This document shows positions 54,861 to 64,000 of a stretch of 64,000 nt of DNA, one piece after another. Within the stretch, counting starts at the first letter, position 1. Every line of letters begins with the position of its first letter. This stretch comes from Microstegium vimineum (lineage: Eukaryota; Streptophyta; Magnoliopsida; Poales; Poaceae), in assembly GCA_022036555.1 (NCBI GenBank), contig CM039126.1, positions 11,349,422-11,413,421 of the forward strand. The letters are read 5' to 3'. The notes below the pieces were generated by a model. It was given only the letters and a program-made list of their open reading frames with translations. It was not told the DNA's origin and searched no databases. Position numbers and translations under genes: made by a program.

Positions 54861-55766
54861 CTAAGGAGCTTCATCGGTCATGATGTGGTTAGGTGGCTTC
54901 TTCTCAAACATTGGGAGCATGTTCAACTGGGCCCTCAACTCATCCACCATCTTCTGAAAGCGAGCTACAGACTCCTGCTCACCACGCAGCTCTTCCTGCA
55001 AAATCTCCTTCTCCCCTTGGAGGGCATTGACATGCCTGACAGTGATGTCCAGGGTAGAGCCAGGATCATGTGGGTTCTGGATAGACCATGTGTCATACCT
55101 AGTGTCATAGCGAGGCAAAAACCTATAGGCATCGTCCTGCATAGCTGCATAGCGACGAGCATGGTAGTAGATGTAGGCCTGTTCAGCTGCATCCTCCATG
55201 CTGCCCCTGTCATAAGCCCTCTTGGCTATGTGGTTATGGACAGTCTCCACCCAGACAACCACCTGTGCCTTCTAGTAGCTGACTTCATGAGGGTGAGAAA
55301 ACTCAGAAACCAAGTACCTCACCGTGGTGTCCATATCCGGATAGTAGTCCTCCAACATATTTAGCAACATGTTGTGGTAGTACGCCATAGGAGGAGGGTA
55401 CTTGTAGAATTGCTCCTTTGTCCACCCAGGTTGTTCCTCCTCTGGTCCACCCAAGGAGGGAGTGGGAGCTGGTGGCATGGCTGAAGCAGCTGCTGGTGAG
55501 GGAACTGGTGTAGTGGTCGGTGATGGCAACGGGGTTGGTGCAGGAGCTGGTGCAGGAACTGGTGGTGCATGGTTCACGTCCATCCACTCTTGTTCATGTC
55601 CAGTGGTGACATCCTCCACCAACACATGCTCCTCCTCAGGGTCCTCCTCAGACTCAGACACCATCTCATCATCTGAGATGTCCACCACTGTCTGGGACGT
55701 TTGAGGCGTGAACTGGGACAGGTAGCTCCTGGTACTCAAGCGGCGAGACCTTGTGACAGGCGGCAT
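54861..55766 (-). pseudogene. ORF0 upstream of chromovirus gag
   Basis: Frames 55272-55766 and 54861-55262 are in one phase, separated only by a TAG at 55272, giving about 300 codons between primer site and gag. It has a basic start (MPPVTRSRRLSTRSY), an acidic stretch, a Pro/Ala-rich linker, a globular part with YKYPPPMAYYHNMLLNMLEDYY and AEQAYIYYHARRYAAM, then a coiled coil (QGEKEILQEELRGEQES). I recall rice RIRE3/RIRE8 elements described with an ORF0 at this place; function unknown. Confidence 0.7.
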
Positions 55767-55939
55767 CTACAGAATTTTGTTTAAACTTAATTAGAACAAC
55801 ATTTTAAGTAATAGAATAAAGACATAGAAGCACAAATAATTTTATAAATAACAAGAGCAAGATAGTAAGCAATAAATGGGAAGCAAAGGAACCTAAAATG
55901 ACCATTTCTACCTAGGCTTGCGTCCTATAGTCAACTCAA

Positions 55940-55951
55940 GCTTTGATACCA
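55940..55951 (-). promoter_or_regulatory. Chromovirus primer binding site (tRNA-iMet)
   Basis: Minus strand TGGTATCAAAGC, 11 of 12 matches to the complement of the initiator tRNA 3' end, three bases from the LTR. Confidence 0.8.
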
Positions 55952-55954
55952 ATT

Positions 55955-58900
55955 TATCACACCCAATTTTAAGGACGAAATAGGATGCATAACATTATGT
56001 GTGCTCAGGAAGCAATCCACACATAAGTCCACAAATTACATAGTACCATCACAGAGTTTAATACATAGCGTACATAGATCCATTACATAAATAAATAAAA
56101 CAACGGAAGATACATCTAACTCTCATGGAACTCCATCTCACAGGGAAGGTCAACTGGTTGACCAAGCCTAGAAATCTTCAGGATAGTCCTCATAGCCTCC
56201 TGCTTCTGTTACCCATCCAGGATTTTTATCCAAATGATTGAAAAGTAAAACAAGTGTAAGTACTCTTCGTACTTAGCAAGCTAACATGGGGTTATGAAGC
56301 TCAAAAATGTTGACACTGGTTTACTGCGTTTAGCATTTTTAGTTTGTCAAAGTTTTATTATTAAGTAACATCAAGTCATGCTTAAGCCCAAATGATCCCA
56401 CTTACATCATTGCCAAAATTAAGAGGAACATAAACATCATCATTATAGTGGAAAAAGGAACGTAAAGATTGATCAAGTTAATTATAATTTAAACCGTTAG
56501 TTTTCCGGGCCGCTCGTAACCGTGAACACGGCTAATATATCAGTTTTTAACACTCTGCAGAGGTTGTGCATCTTTACTCGTGAGTCGTGATGCCCCGAAT
56601 GCCCCGGGTTAATTACTCCCATAAACACTGCCAAGGTGAGTGGGCGGGGTTCACTATGAAATCTTTCATAGTATCTCGTCTAACAAGATTAGGGCCGCTA
56701 GGGTTGGCAAGGGGAAATAGAGCCCCCCTTCCGAGTGGCATAAAGACCGCAGTCTACGCTCAAACGGACAAAGGCCGCACTATAACCAGCTCGGCAAGAG
56801 CCTAATGCACCCTTTCGGGTAACCGCTAACGAGCTAGAAAAGTGTCTATTACTGAGTTAAAGCTAGAGCCATGTAGCTCTCACGGTTGCACTGTCAGTCC
56901 CAGCTTTTGCCAGCAGTGAGTTGTTATAAAAGGCTTATGTTCCAAATCGCCATAAACAAGTTCACCAAATCATTCAAAGAATTATAACATTTGGCTAGGA
57001 TCATGTATCATTTATATAATTGCACTAGCCATCTACCCATATGCATAACCCATAGGAGTCAAGGTGAAGGTATCAACACTAGGGAAACATACTACGGGTA
57101 TCAAATTAAACACATGCAAATGTAATCATAATTATGGTGAATAGGATAACAAGGTAGGTCTCATGCTATACTTTCCTTGGTTCTCGAACTCTTGCTGGTC
57201 CTGCAGCTGATCAAGGAACTCCTGGTCACAACCAAACTCCTCACCGTCTGAACTCGATCACGACATTGCAACAACACACATTCCAATTGCATACATACAA
57301 AGCAAACAGAGTTACTATTAGAACAGTACACCAGCAACAGTAAACAGAAGTAAAAGGTTTGTAAAAAGGTACTATGCACTGCTACAAACATTTCAACACG
57401 AATTTCACGAAAATCGGATTTAAAACGCGAAAGATATGAATTAAACAAGTTCTCTAAGAGCATTTTTATTAAATAAACTGAACCTGGAAATTTAAATGTT
57501 TCAAACAGGATAAACAGAGGGTTTAAAATGTAGAGAAATTTATTATGAACCTAACGCAATTCGAATCGTTCAAATCGGAGTTAAAATGCAACTTTTATAA
57601 GCTTTTGTAAATGAGAGGCAAATCTGAAATTAATTTGAAATGGATTTGAATTAAATCGAATTTTTCTTTTTCTCTGAAACTGGAAACAGACATGGACTGC
57701 GGGTTCGTTTAGAAACTGTTCAGGGTCTCTTTAACAAAATGGTCGGCGAAGTGGTATCAACCATTTCTGGCCACAGATCTCGTGATGGACGGCTGAGATT
57801 AGAAAGTGGGGAGAGGGAAGGAGGGAGATGACCGGTTGGCCGGAGAATACGACCAGCGCGGCGGCACCTCCATTTCCGGCGGTCAGAAGCTCGTCGGAGT
57901 TCAATGAAATCAACCATCCGGCCTCCGTTTCGAAATCCGAAAGCATGGGGAGGAAGAGGAGAGCGAGGCGAGTGCGATGGTGCACGCGGACGAACTCAGG
58001 GAGGTTAGCAGAGGTGGCGCGGCGGTTGCGCCGTGGCTGGCGGCGTGCTACGCTCATAGAACGGGTACTAGGGCCATGAATTCACCAAATTAAAGGCTCA
58101 GGGAGGAAGAGGGATGGATTGCGGAGCTCACCGAGTCGACGCAGAGGACGGAGACGTCTCAGGGAGGGTGGTCGACGGCAACCGCGGACGGTGAACTCGG
58201 ACGTGTCTGGCGATGTCTCTGTGGCCACGGTTAAACAAATTGGGGAACGGGGTTAGACTCTGGATGATCGCCGGAAGGACGCAAGTTCGAAACGAGACTC
58301 ACCGAAGCAAATCCACGGACGGAGACGGGTCGAGGACCGCGACGTCGCGCCGATGGCGGTCGGCGAGAGCAGGGACTCCGCCGACGGACTTCCGCGGCCT
58401 ACCACAAGAAGGAGAGAAGGGTTCAGTTAATCCGAGGAGTACGTGGACGACAGCGCGGTGTTCGGCGCGAAGCTTACCGAGGCGGTCTAGCTCGAGGGTG
58501 ACCTTCTCGGTGACGGCGGCGGCGTTCAGTTTTGGTGAACAGAGGGGAGAGGATAGGGGAAACAGGGTCTGCGCTCCTCTTTGTAGCACTGGCTGGAGAG
58601 GAAACACGGGAGATGTGGGGTCAGTTTCAACGTCATGGGCGAGTCTCAAGGGGGTGGGCGCGGGGCGACGCGCAAGCGGTTGCGGCTCTGCACTCCGAAC
58701 GGCGCGGGAGGTAGGGGATGGCCCTGACCTATGGGGCCAAGAGGCAGAGAGAGAGAAAGGAGGGAGGGGCGGTTGCCTGGTCCTGGAGTGCGCGCGGCTG
58801 GGCCTGCGCAGCTGGGCCGAGCGGGAGAAGAGGGGAGAGCAGGGAGTTTTTTTTTCCTTTTTTTTTAAATTTCAAACCATTTCCAAAACCTTTTTCAAAA

Positions 58901-59105
58901 TAATTTGAATTCGTTTGAACAATGCTTTGCAACACAGTCATCACAATAAAATCATGCAGCAGCATGTATGCCTCAACATGTTACTAAACTAGGAGTTGAT
59001 TTTAAATCGATAAATTTTATTATTTTCCTAACTGACATGCTCACACAATTCATTAATAAAACATTTTCAACTATTTTAAATGCAAGCAATTTTGTGGGTG
59101 TTACA
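55955..59105 (-). repeat. Chromovirus 5' LTR (3151 bp)
   Basis: Ends GTGTTACA at right (TGTAACACCC on the minus strand). The left end reads TATCACACCC where LTR C has TGTCACACCC, so the terminal dinucleotide is altered by one G-to-A change. Its right 1.27 kb matches 48426-49648. Open frames between 57.7 and 58.9 kb are GC-rich LTR sequence, not genes. Confidence 0.88.
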
Positions 59106-61491
59106 CCATACCCCGCAACCAGCTCGGCAATGGCAAATTTCATGAACTGTCACATGCGAGAGAGTGACCCTCATACTTAACTAAAGCCAGAGCCATGTAG
59201 CTCTCATGGTTGTACTATATGTCCTATCTTTTGCTGACAGATAGGTTCCTAAATCCATGTTGCTAAAAAGTCAAGTTTTACCTTATCATTTCATACATTC
59301 ATTAATCAAGATTCAAGATCATGCTTGGTTAAAAGGAGCACTAGCAATAACTACCCAGATGCCAAATACCCATAGGATTCAAGGTTCAAGGTAACAAGAT
59401 CTAGGTAATTTAAGCCGTATGGTGACAAGATTAGACACATACATATGATTTGATTTAGAAACAATTATGAATAGTTCTTAAAATTCAAACCTTCAAAGGG
59501 CCTCTCGAACACCGACTTCTTCTGGATCTCCAATGCAAAACTCACCGATTGGACAATATCACAAACACCACACAAGTATCTCAATAAACATACAAGGCAT
59601 ACAAACATACTTATATTATAACAATACACCAATCAGTAAAAAGGATTTGAAAAAAAAATCTACGCATCTCTACGATCACACAAACGCGAAGAACACGCTA
59701 AACAGAGCTACAAAGATCAGGATACGACTAACGAAAGATTTGGTTTTATAAAAGAGAATTATAGGATTTATTAGTTTTAAACAAATAAAAATGGATAAAT
59801 CATTTCAGAGAAACACCTTGATTAGATTAGTTCAAACTTATATTTGGTTTTGAAAACTAAAGTAGAAACTATCATTATTTTATGTATAAAACAAGTTGCA
59901 TAGTGGTTAATCAAGTTAGGGTTTGAAACCATGAAAATATAGAGCTATCAACATGTTATTAAAGATCACTATTGAAAAGGTTATGCCGATACGAAACCAA
60001 CAAAACTTGAACGAGTTCTAACGGATCTAAAACATAGGAGTTACGAGAGAAACAAGGTTTTAGAGACTAAAACACATTTCAAAACCATTAAATAAATCTA
60101 TATTTTCAAAGTTGTAAAACTTGGTTGATGATTTCATCATGTAGATCTCATCACTACGAATCTAACGCAATTTGAATGAGTCAAAATGGAGTTAAAATGA
60201 GCATTTTATGAAAGAAAACGAATCTGGTGGCAGTCTTGTAAATAAATGAAAACACTTTTAGATTGAATAGAGAGAGGTTTACATTTTCATAACGGAGAAA
60301 GCGTACTCCAAAGGAGGTGCTAAGGATTGCGGGTTTAGCATTAAAAACGTGGGGGGTTCTTTGGCAAAAGTGACGGTCGAACCGGTATTGGGCTCAGACA
60401 ACCGTCCGATCCGCGATAGATTAGATCGGGGACGAGTGCGGCCGTTCCTGGTCGGAGCAGTGCTCGCGCACGGCGGCGCCATTGCCGGAGTGCGGCGGCG
60501 CGATTCATTCCACTGCTGCGGTACATGATTCGCAACGCGAAAAGAATTGGGAGAGAGAGGGAGAGACGGGGAGCACGTCGGTGCTATCGGTTGAACCGAT
60601 TGGGCGATGAACACGGCGGTGCCCGCCATACAGCGGCTCGGCGATTCTGGCGATCTCGTGCGTAGGTAGAGAGAGGGCGAGAGGAGGTTCTGGAGCACCT
60701 GGTAGCTCCCTTACCACGATGTGGAGCTCGGAGAGCGGTTGGACGGAACGGAGGGGCTCGGCAACAGAGAGGCGACGGCGGCGGCTCTGCTCTAGGGTTG
60801 CGGCTGTGCGGAGGAGCTCTGGGAGGCACTGTGGGTGCTCGGAGAGGGTGAAATGGAGGCGGTGGAATGCGGGGGGCGACTACTTTTTGCCCAGAGGCTC
60901 GATGAAGAAGGAAGGAGGAGGAATCATGGACTCAATCGCGCTCGGTGGAAGGAAAGGCGCCGGCTTCCTGGTTTGGAAGGCAGGAGGAGGAAGAAGGCAA
61001 GGGGAGGATGCGGCTGACATGTGGGTCCACTCTGTTGGTGAGACTGAGCGTGGAGAGGTGGCCTGCGAGCATGCTCATGCGCTGCGGGGAGAGGAGGCCG
61101 GCCTGCTGGGCCGGGGCAAGGCCCATGCGGGGAGAGGGTGACGGGACTGGGCCAGCTAGAGAAAAGGAGAGGCCGTCCGAATCGGCCTCCCGGGCTGGAA
61201 AGGAGAAAGTGAATGGGAGGGAGGGAAGAATTCCTTTTCTTTTTCTGAAATCCATTTTCAAAAGCATTTTCCAAATATATTTTAAATTTTCCTTTTTGAG
61301 TTTTTTTGAACAAAACCAAAAAAATACAATAAATACAAATGCAAAGGCATGAGTGCACATACAAGTTGCTAAACCCTAGCAAAATTTAATTTGGTGAAAA
61401 TGTTTTTACTTTCCTATATTTTCATGAGCACAAAGTTCATAATTAAATCACTTTTAATCTATTTTCAAAATTCAATTTTTTGGGTGTTACA
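59106..61491 (-). repeat. LTR C, right part
   Basis: Aligns with the chromovirus LTR from about 56770 on (CAGCTCGGCAA, AGCCATGTAGCTCTCA), more diverged toward its GC-rich end, and closes with GGGTGTTACA. Open frames at 60.3-61.4 kb on both strands are not convincing genes. Confidence 0.8.
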
Positions 61492-61747
61492 ATCAATGAC
61501 GAAGAAGGTAGTCAGTAATGTCATGCTGCCAACCGTCAGCTCCACTTGTAGAACTCCCCGCGTCCCTGAGGTTCTTCCTCCGAAATCTTCGAGTGTCAGA
61601 TCTGTTTTGAGGAGTTCTTTAGATTCCAACCCCAACTTCAGGATGATGTGGGCTGACATCAGGTTGATAGAAGCACCACCATCGATCAGTAGCCTTCCGA
61701 CGAATCTTTCATGGACATACCCTGGAATGTACAACGCCTTTAAGTGC
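61492..61747 (-). pseudogene. Element E protease N-terminal part
   Basis: Minus strand: YIPGYVHERFVGRLLIDGGA with the DGG active site, then LMSAHIILKLGLES and a stretch ending FFVID exactly at the LTR C border. The rest of the protease resumes at 35266, more than 26 kb away. Its upstream part is cut at about 61748 by a Sirevirus LTR scrap. Confidence 0.85.
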
Positions 61748-61748
61748 C

Positions 61749-61816
61749 TGTGTCTAGGAATGGCTAGAGGGGGTGAATAGCCTAATTAAATTTTCTACAA
61801 AAACATTAGGCAAGAG
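61749..61816. repeat. Sirevirus-type LTR scrap
   Basis: TGTGTCTAGGAATGGCTAGA and GGGGGTGAATAGCCTAAT match the start of the LTR at 63378. Only about 68 bp remain before the family-X LTR. Confidence 0.65.
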
Positions 61817-63377
61817 TGTTGGCACCAATAATGATGCACTTTTACTTAACCAAAATGCTGCCAACAACCTTAGGATCAAGGATAAACAAACACATTATGA
61901 GCATACTTTATCAAATAACAAGTTTCACATGTCTATGGAGTGTTTGAATGCAGGAATGAAGAAATGGAGCAAAGGAGAGCCAGTATGACCCACATAGGGG
62001 GTTGGCCAACAACCCTATGGGCCCACCAGCTCTCCCCTCTCGGCCATGATCCAGGAGAAGCACCTTAGAGTGAATTCCAACCCTTAGATCACTCTGTGCT
62101 TTCTCCCAACGGCTCATATGCATAGCACATGGATCCTTGGGCCCACACCAAGGAGATAAATGTGACAAATACCTGAGGACCAACATCTAACGCCAATGAC
62201 AAGTGGGACCAGCAACTGGAAGACCGAGGTGGGCCAAAGCCCCCAAGGGGTGTCGGCTGACCCCCATCTGGGCCCACCAGGCCCCCACTTGGTCCCTGAC
62301 CAGTGGGACCACATCCAGAAGGCAAGAGGGTGGCCCACAGGCCATAGTGGGGGTCGGCCGACCACCCCCTAGGTCGGTTCACCCCTTGCCAACCGCTATA
62401 CCCACTCACACATGTTGGAAATCACAACCATCCATCCAAAGGCGGTTCAAGGTCGGTTGGATCCAAGGGTGGAGGATTGAAGCCCCCTAGATCGCTGACG
62501 TGGCATTGGAGTAGCCCCTACTCCACCTCCCACTATAAATAGAGGCTCGTAACCCCTCTCTACACATGGTGAAGAAGCCTACAAGCTCTATTCCTTAGAT
62601 TGTTCTAGTAGTTAGTCTAGAGTGGGAGTTAGAGTTGAGTCGAGCTGTGCTCGGGATTTTCGGAGTCGTCTTCTGGAAAGTCTGGTATAGCTCTTGTATC
62701 TTTCCTTCTTTGTAAGACTTTATCTTATTCAATATATATCTTTTCTCTCTACTTTACTTAGTATTTACTTTGAGCATTACTATACTAGATATAGTCTTGT
62801 TATATGCTTTTGCTCTTTAATTGCCTTTACATCCATAGTCTGTGATCCTTGTGGCCTTTCCCATATGTGATCATTGTCTGTCATAGGGTGCTTTGATTAT
62901 AGATCGTAGTCAAAGTAGTAAGTTGTGTGTAAGTGTGGTGCTTATACATCATCTTATCTTTGGTTACCGCTTGTTGCATGGATTGTTGGTGGTAGCTAGC
63001 AAGAGGTGATAACCTTGTCTAGTCTTTGTATTCCACCACGTGTTCTTAGGCAAGTTCTTAAAAGGTAAGGCCCCAGTAAGAAGAGGGCGCGGTCCTGTAG
63101 GAGTTTTGTCCTCCTGCTGATCTATCCCCCGCCTAGCATACTTGTATTGAGGAGACAAACTATAGTGTTTAGACTAGTTAATTCGCTAAGTATATTGAAG
63201 TAGAGTGAATTACATAGGAGTCCCTTTACTCTCTTGTTGTCCTCCCACCTAGCTTTACTATCTAGTCTGTTCTAAGTATCATTTACCTTGGCTTATTCAT
63301 TCATCAACCCTTCCTATCACATATATCGTTTACCCCCCTATACTAGTTGGTACTAAGTTGAGGTGCTCTCTAGGATC
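61817..63377 (+). repeat. LTR F, family X in plus orientation
   Basis: Starts TGTTGGCACC and is the reverse complement of LTR A/B: GC-rich palindrome block (62260-62370), TATA box, then the region matching LTR B down to TAGTTGGTACTAAGTTGAGG. Cut at 63377 by a Sirevirus-type LTR, so its right end is outside the window. Confidence 0.85.
62534..62541 (+). promoter_or_regulatory. TATA box of LTR F
   Basis: CCCACTATAAATAGAGG on the plus strand, the same block as in LTR A and B. Confidence 0.7.
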
Positions 63378-64000
63378 TGAAAGGTCCTAGATGGCTAGAG
63401 GGGGGGGTGAATAGCCTAATAAAATTTCTACAAACCACTAGAGCAAAGGTTAGATTAACACTTAAGCGAAGCTTTTTGCTCTAGCTCTACTAGGGGTGCA
63501 AAGCCACCTATCCAAGCAATTCTAGTTGGTTAAGTGCCTATCAAACAATAGCAAGAACCTAAGGCACTTAACTTGAGCTAACAAGAACATCTAACAAGTT
63601 AAGCTAACTAGCAAGCTACAAACTACACAAGCTAACTAAGCAAGGTATGAGAGAATGTAAATACAAGGATAGAGGTGATTGTTATACCGATGCCTTGTAA
63701 AGATGATATACCAATGAGAATACCCAATCACAATAAGAACAATAAGAGTAGCCGGGAGACAATGGTTGACACAAAGATTTTCTCCCAAGGTTCACTTGGT
63801 TGCCACCAAGCTAGTCCCCGTTGTGTCGACTACTCAAATGGTGATTCGGTGGCTAATAGGCAATGACAAGCCTAGCTCACAACTTGAGCGCCACAAGAAT
63901 CCACCCAAATGAGAGTAACTCAATGATACGAGCAATTTACTAGAGTTACCCTTTGGTGCTTCGCCGAGGTGGGTACAAGCCCTCTCACAATCACCGGGAT
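63378..64000 (-). repeat. Start of another Sirevirus-type LTR
   Basis: TGAAAGGTCCTAGATGGCTA with a run of G and GTGAATAGCC resembles the left end of the Sirevirus LTR at 13064. It runs off the window. By analogy the element is minus-oriented, but this cannot be confirmed here. Confidence 0.6.

Larger units (their letters stand above)
48426..59105 (-). mobile_element. Tekay-like chromovirus (Ty3/gypsy), 3' LTR truncated
   Basis: On the plus strand: 3' LTR fragment (48426-49648), polypurine tract, integrase with a chromodomain-like C-terminus, RT-RNase H, protease, gag, ORF0, iMet primer site, 5' LTR (55955-59105). Right flank CCATA; left flank lost. Six in-frame stops in gag-pol and one in ORF0. 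Confidence 0.9.
35267..61491 (-). mobile_element. LTR C, a solo-LTR insertion opened by nested elements
   Basis: Starts TGTCACACCC at 35267, ends GTGTTACA at 61491, with flanks ATCGA (35262-35266) and ATCAA (61492-61496). Its LTR halves are 35267-35689 and 59106-61491, about 2.8 kb together. Both align with the 3.15-kb chromovirus LTR at 55955-59105, leaving about 390 bp unaccounted for. Everything between the halves is a Tat element and a chromovirus. Confidence 0.8.

Noticed and set aside
57731..58908. Frames of 60-231 codons in the chromovirus 5' LTR
   Set aside because: Both strands are open, no motifs occur, and the other LTR copy has the frames broken differently.
60279..61382. Frames of up to 152 codons in the right part of LTR C
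   Set aside because: Overlapping open frames on both strands in GC-rich LTR sequence; no domain recognised.

Overview
This window is a repeat-dense block of nuclear DNA from a monocot, most likely a grass. It is almost wholly nested LTR retrotransposons. No host gene, rRNA, tRNA gene or CRISPR array was found. The evidence is plant LTR-element signatures: tRNA-iMet and tRNA-Asp primer sites, Sirevirus copia, Tat and Athila-like gypsy proteins, and a Tekay-type chromovirus. Nearly all gag-pol reading frames run on the minus strand; only the last LTR family member (from 61.8 kb) is clearly plus-oriented.

Layout. 1-791: end of an LTR (family X). 801-8150: an Athila-like family-X element with 3' LTR, an Athila ORF, protease and a gag remnant but no RT or integrase; its 5' LTR is mostly deleted. 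8151-12058: gag, protease and one LTR of a Tat-like gypsy element. 12059-13063 and 26182-30932: the two halves of another Athila-like element, split by a full-length Sirevirus (13064-26176, target duplication ACAAC). 31072-32790: another Athila-type LTR. 32791-35266 and 61492-61747: two parts of one gypsy pol gene (element E), separated by an LTR (LTR C, 35267-61491) that carries target duplication ATCGA/ATCAA.

LTR C holds two nested elements. The first is a Tat element (35690-48425) with 3' LTR, triplicated polypurine-hairpin modules, about 104-bp tandem repeats, a multi-exon antisense gene, and gag-pol. The second is a Tekay-like chromovirus (48426-59105) with an extra ORF0 upstream of gag. 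A deletion joins the two at 48426. The right edge (61749-64000) holds a Sirevirus LTR scrap, a plus-strand family-X LTR and the start of another Sirevirus-type LTR.

None of the elements looks intact. Reading frames are broken mainly by stop codons where family context expects Gln, Arg or Trp, the pattern left by cytosine deamination in methylated repeats. The most noteworthy features are: GGTCGGCCGACC palindromes (paired DRE/CRT cores) in the family-X promoter region; the polypurine-hairpin modules and 3' tandem repeats of the Tat element; its spliced antisense gene; and a Sirevirus 3' ORF of about 920 codons preceded by a leader with what looks like an intron and an LTR-like repeat array.
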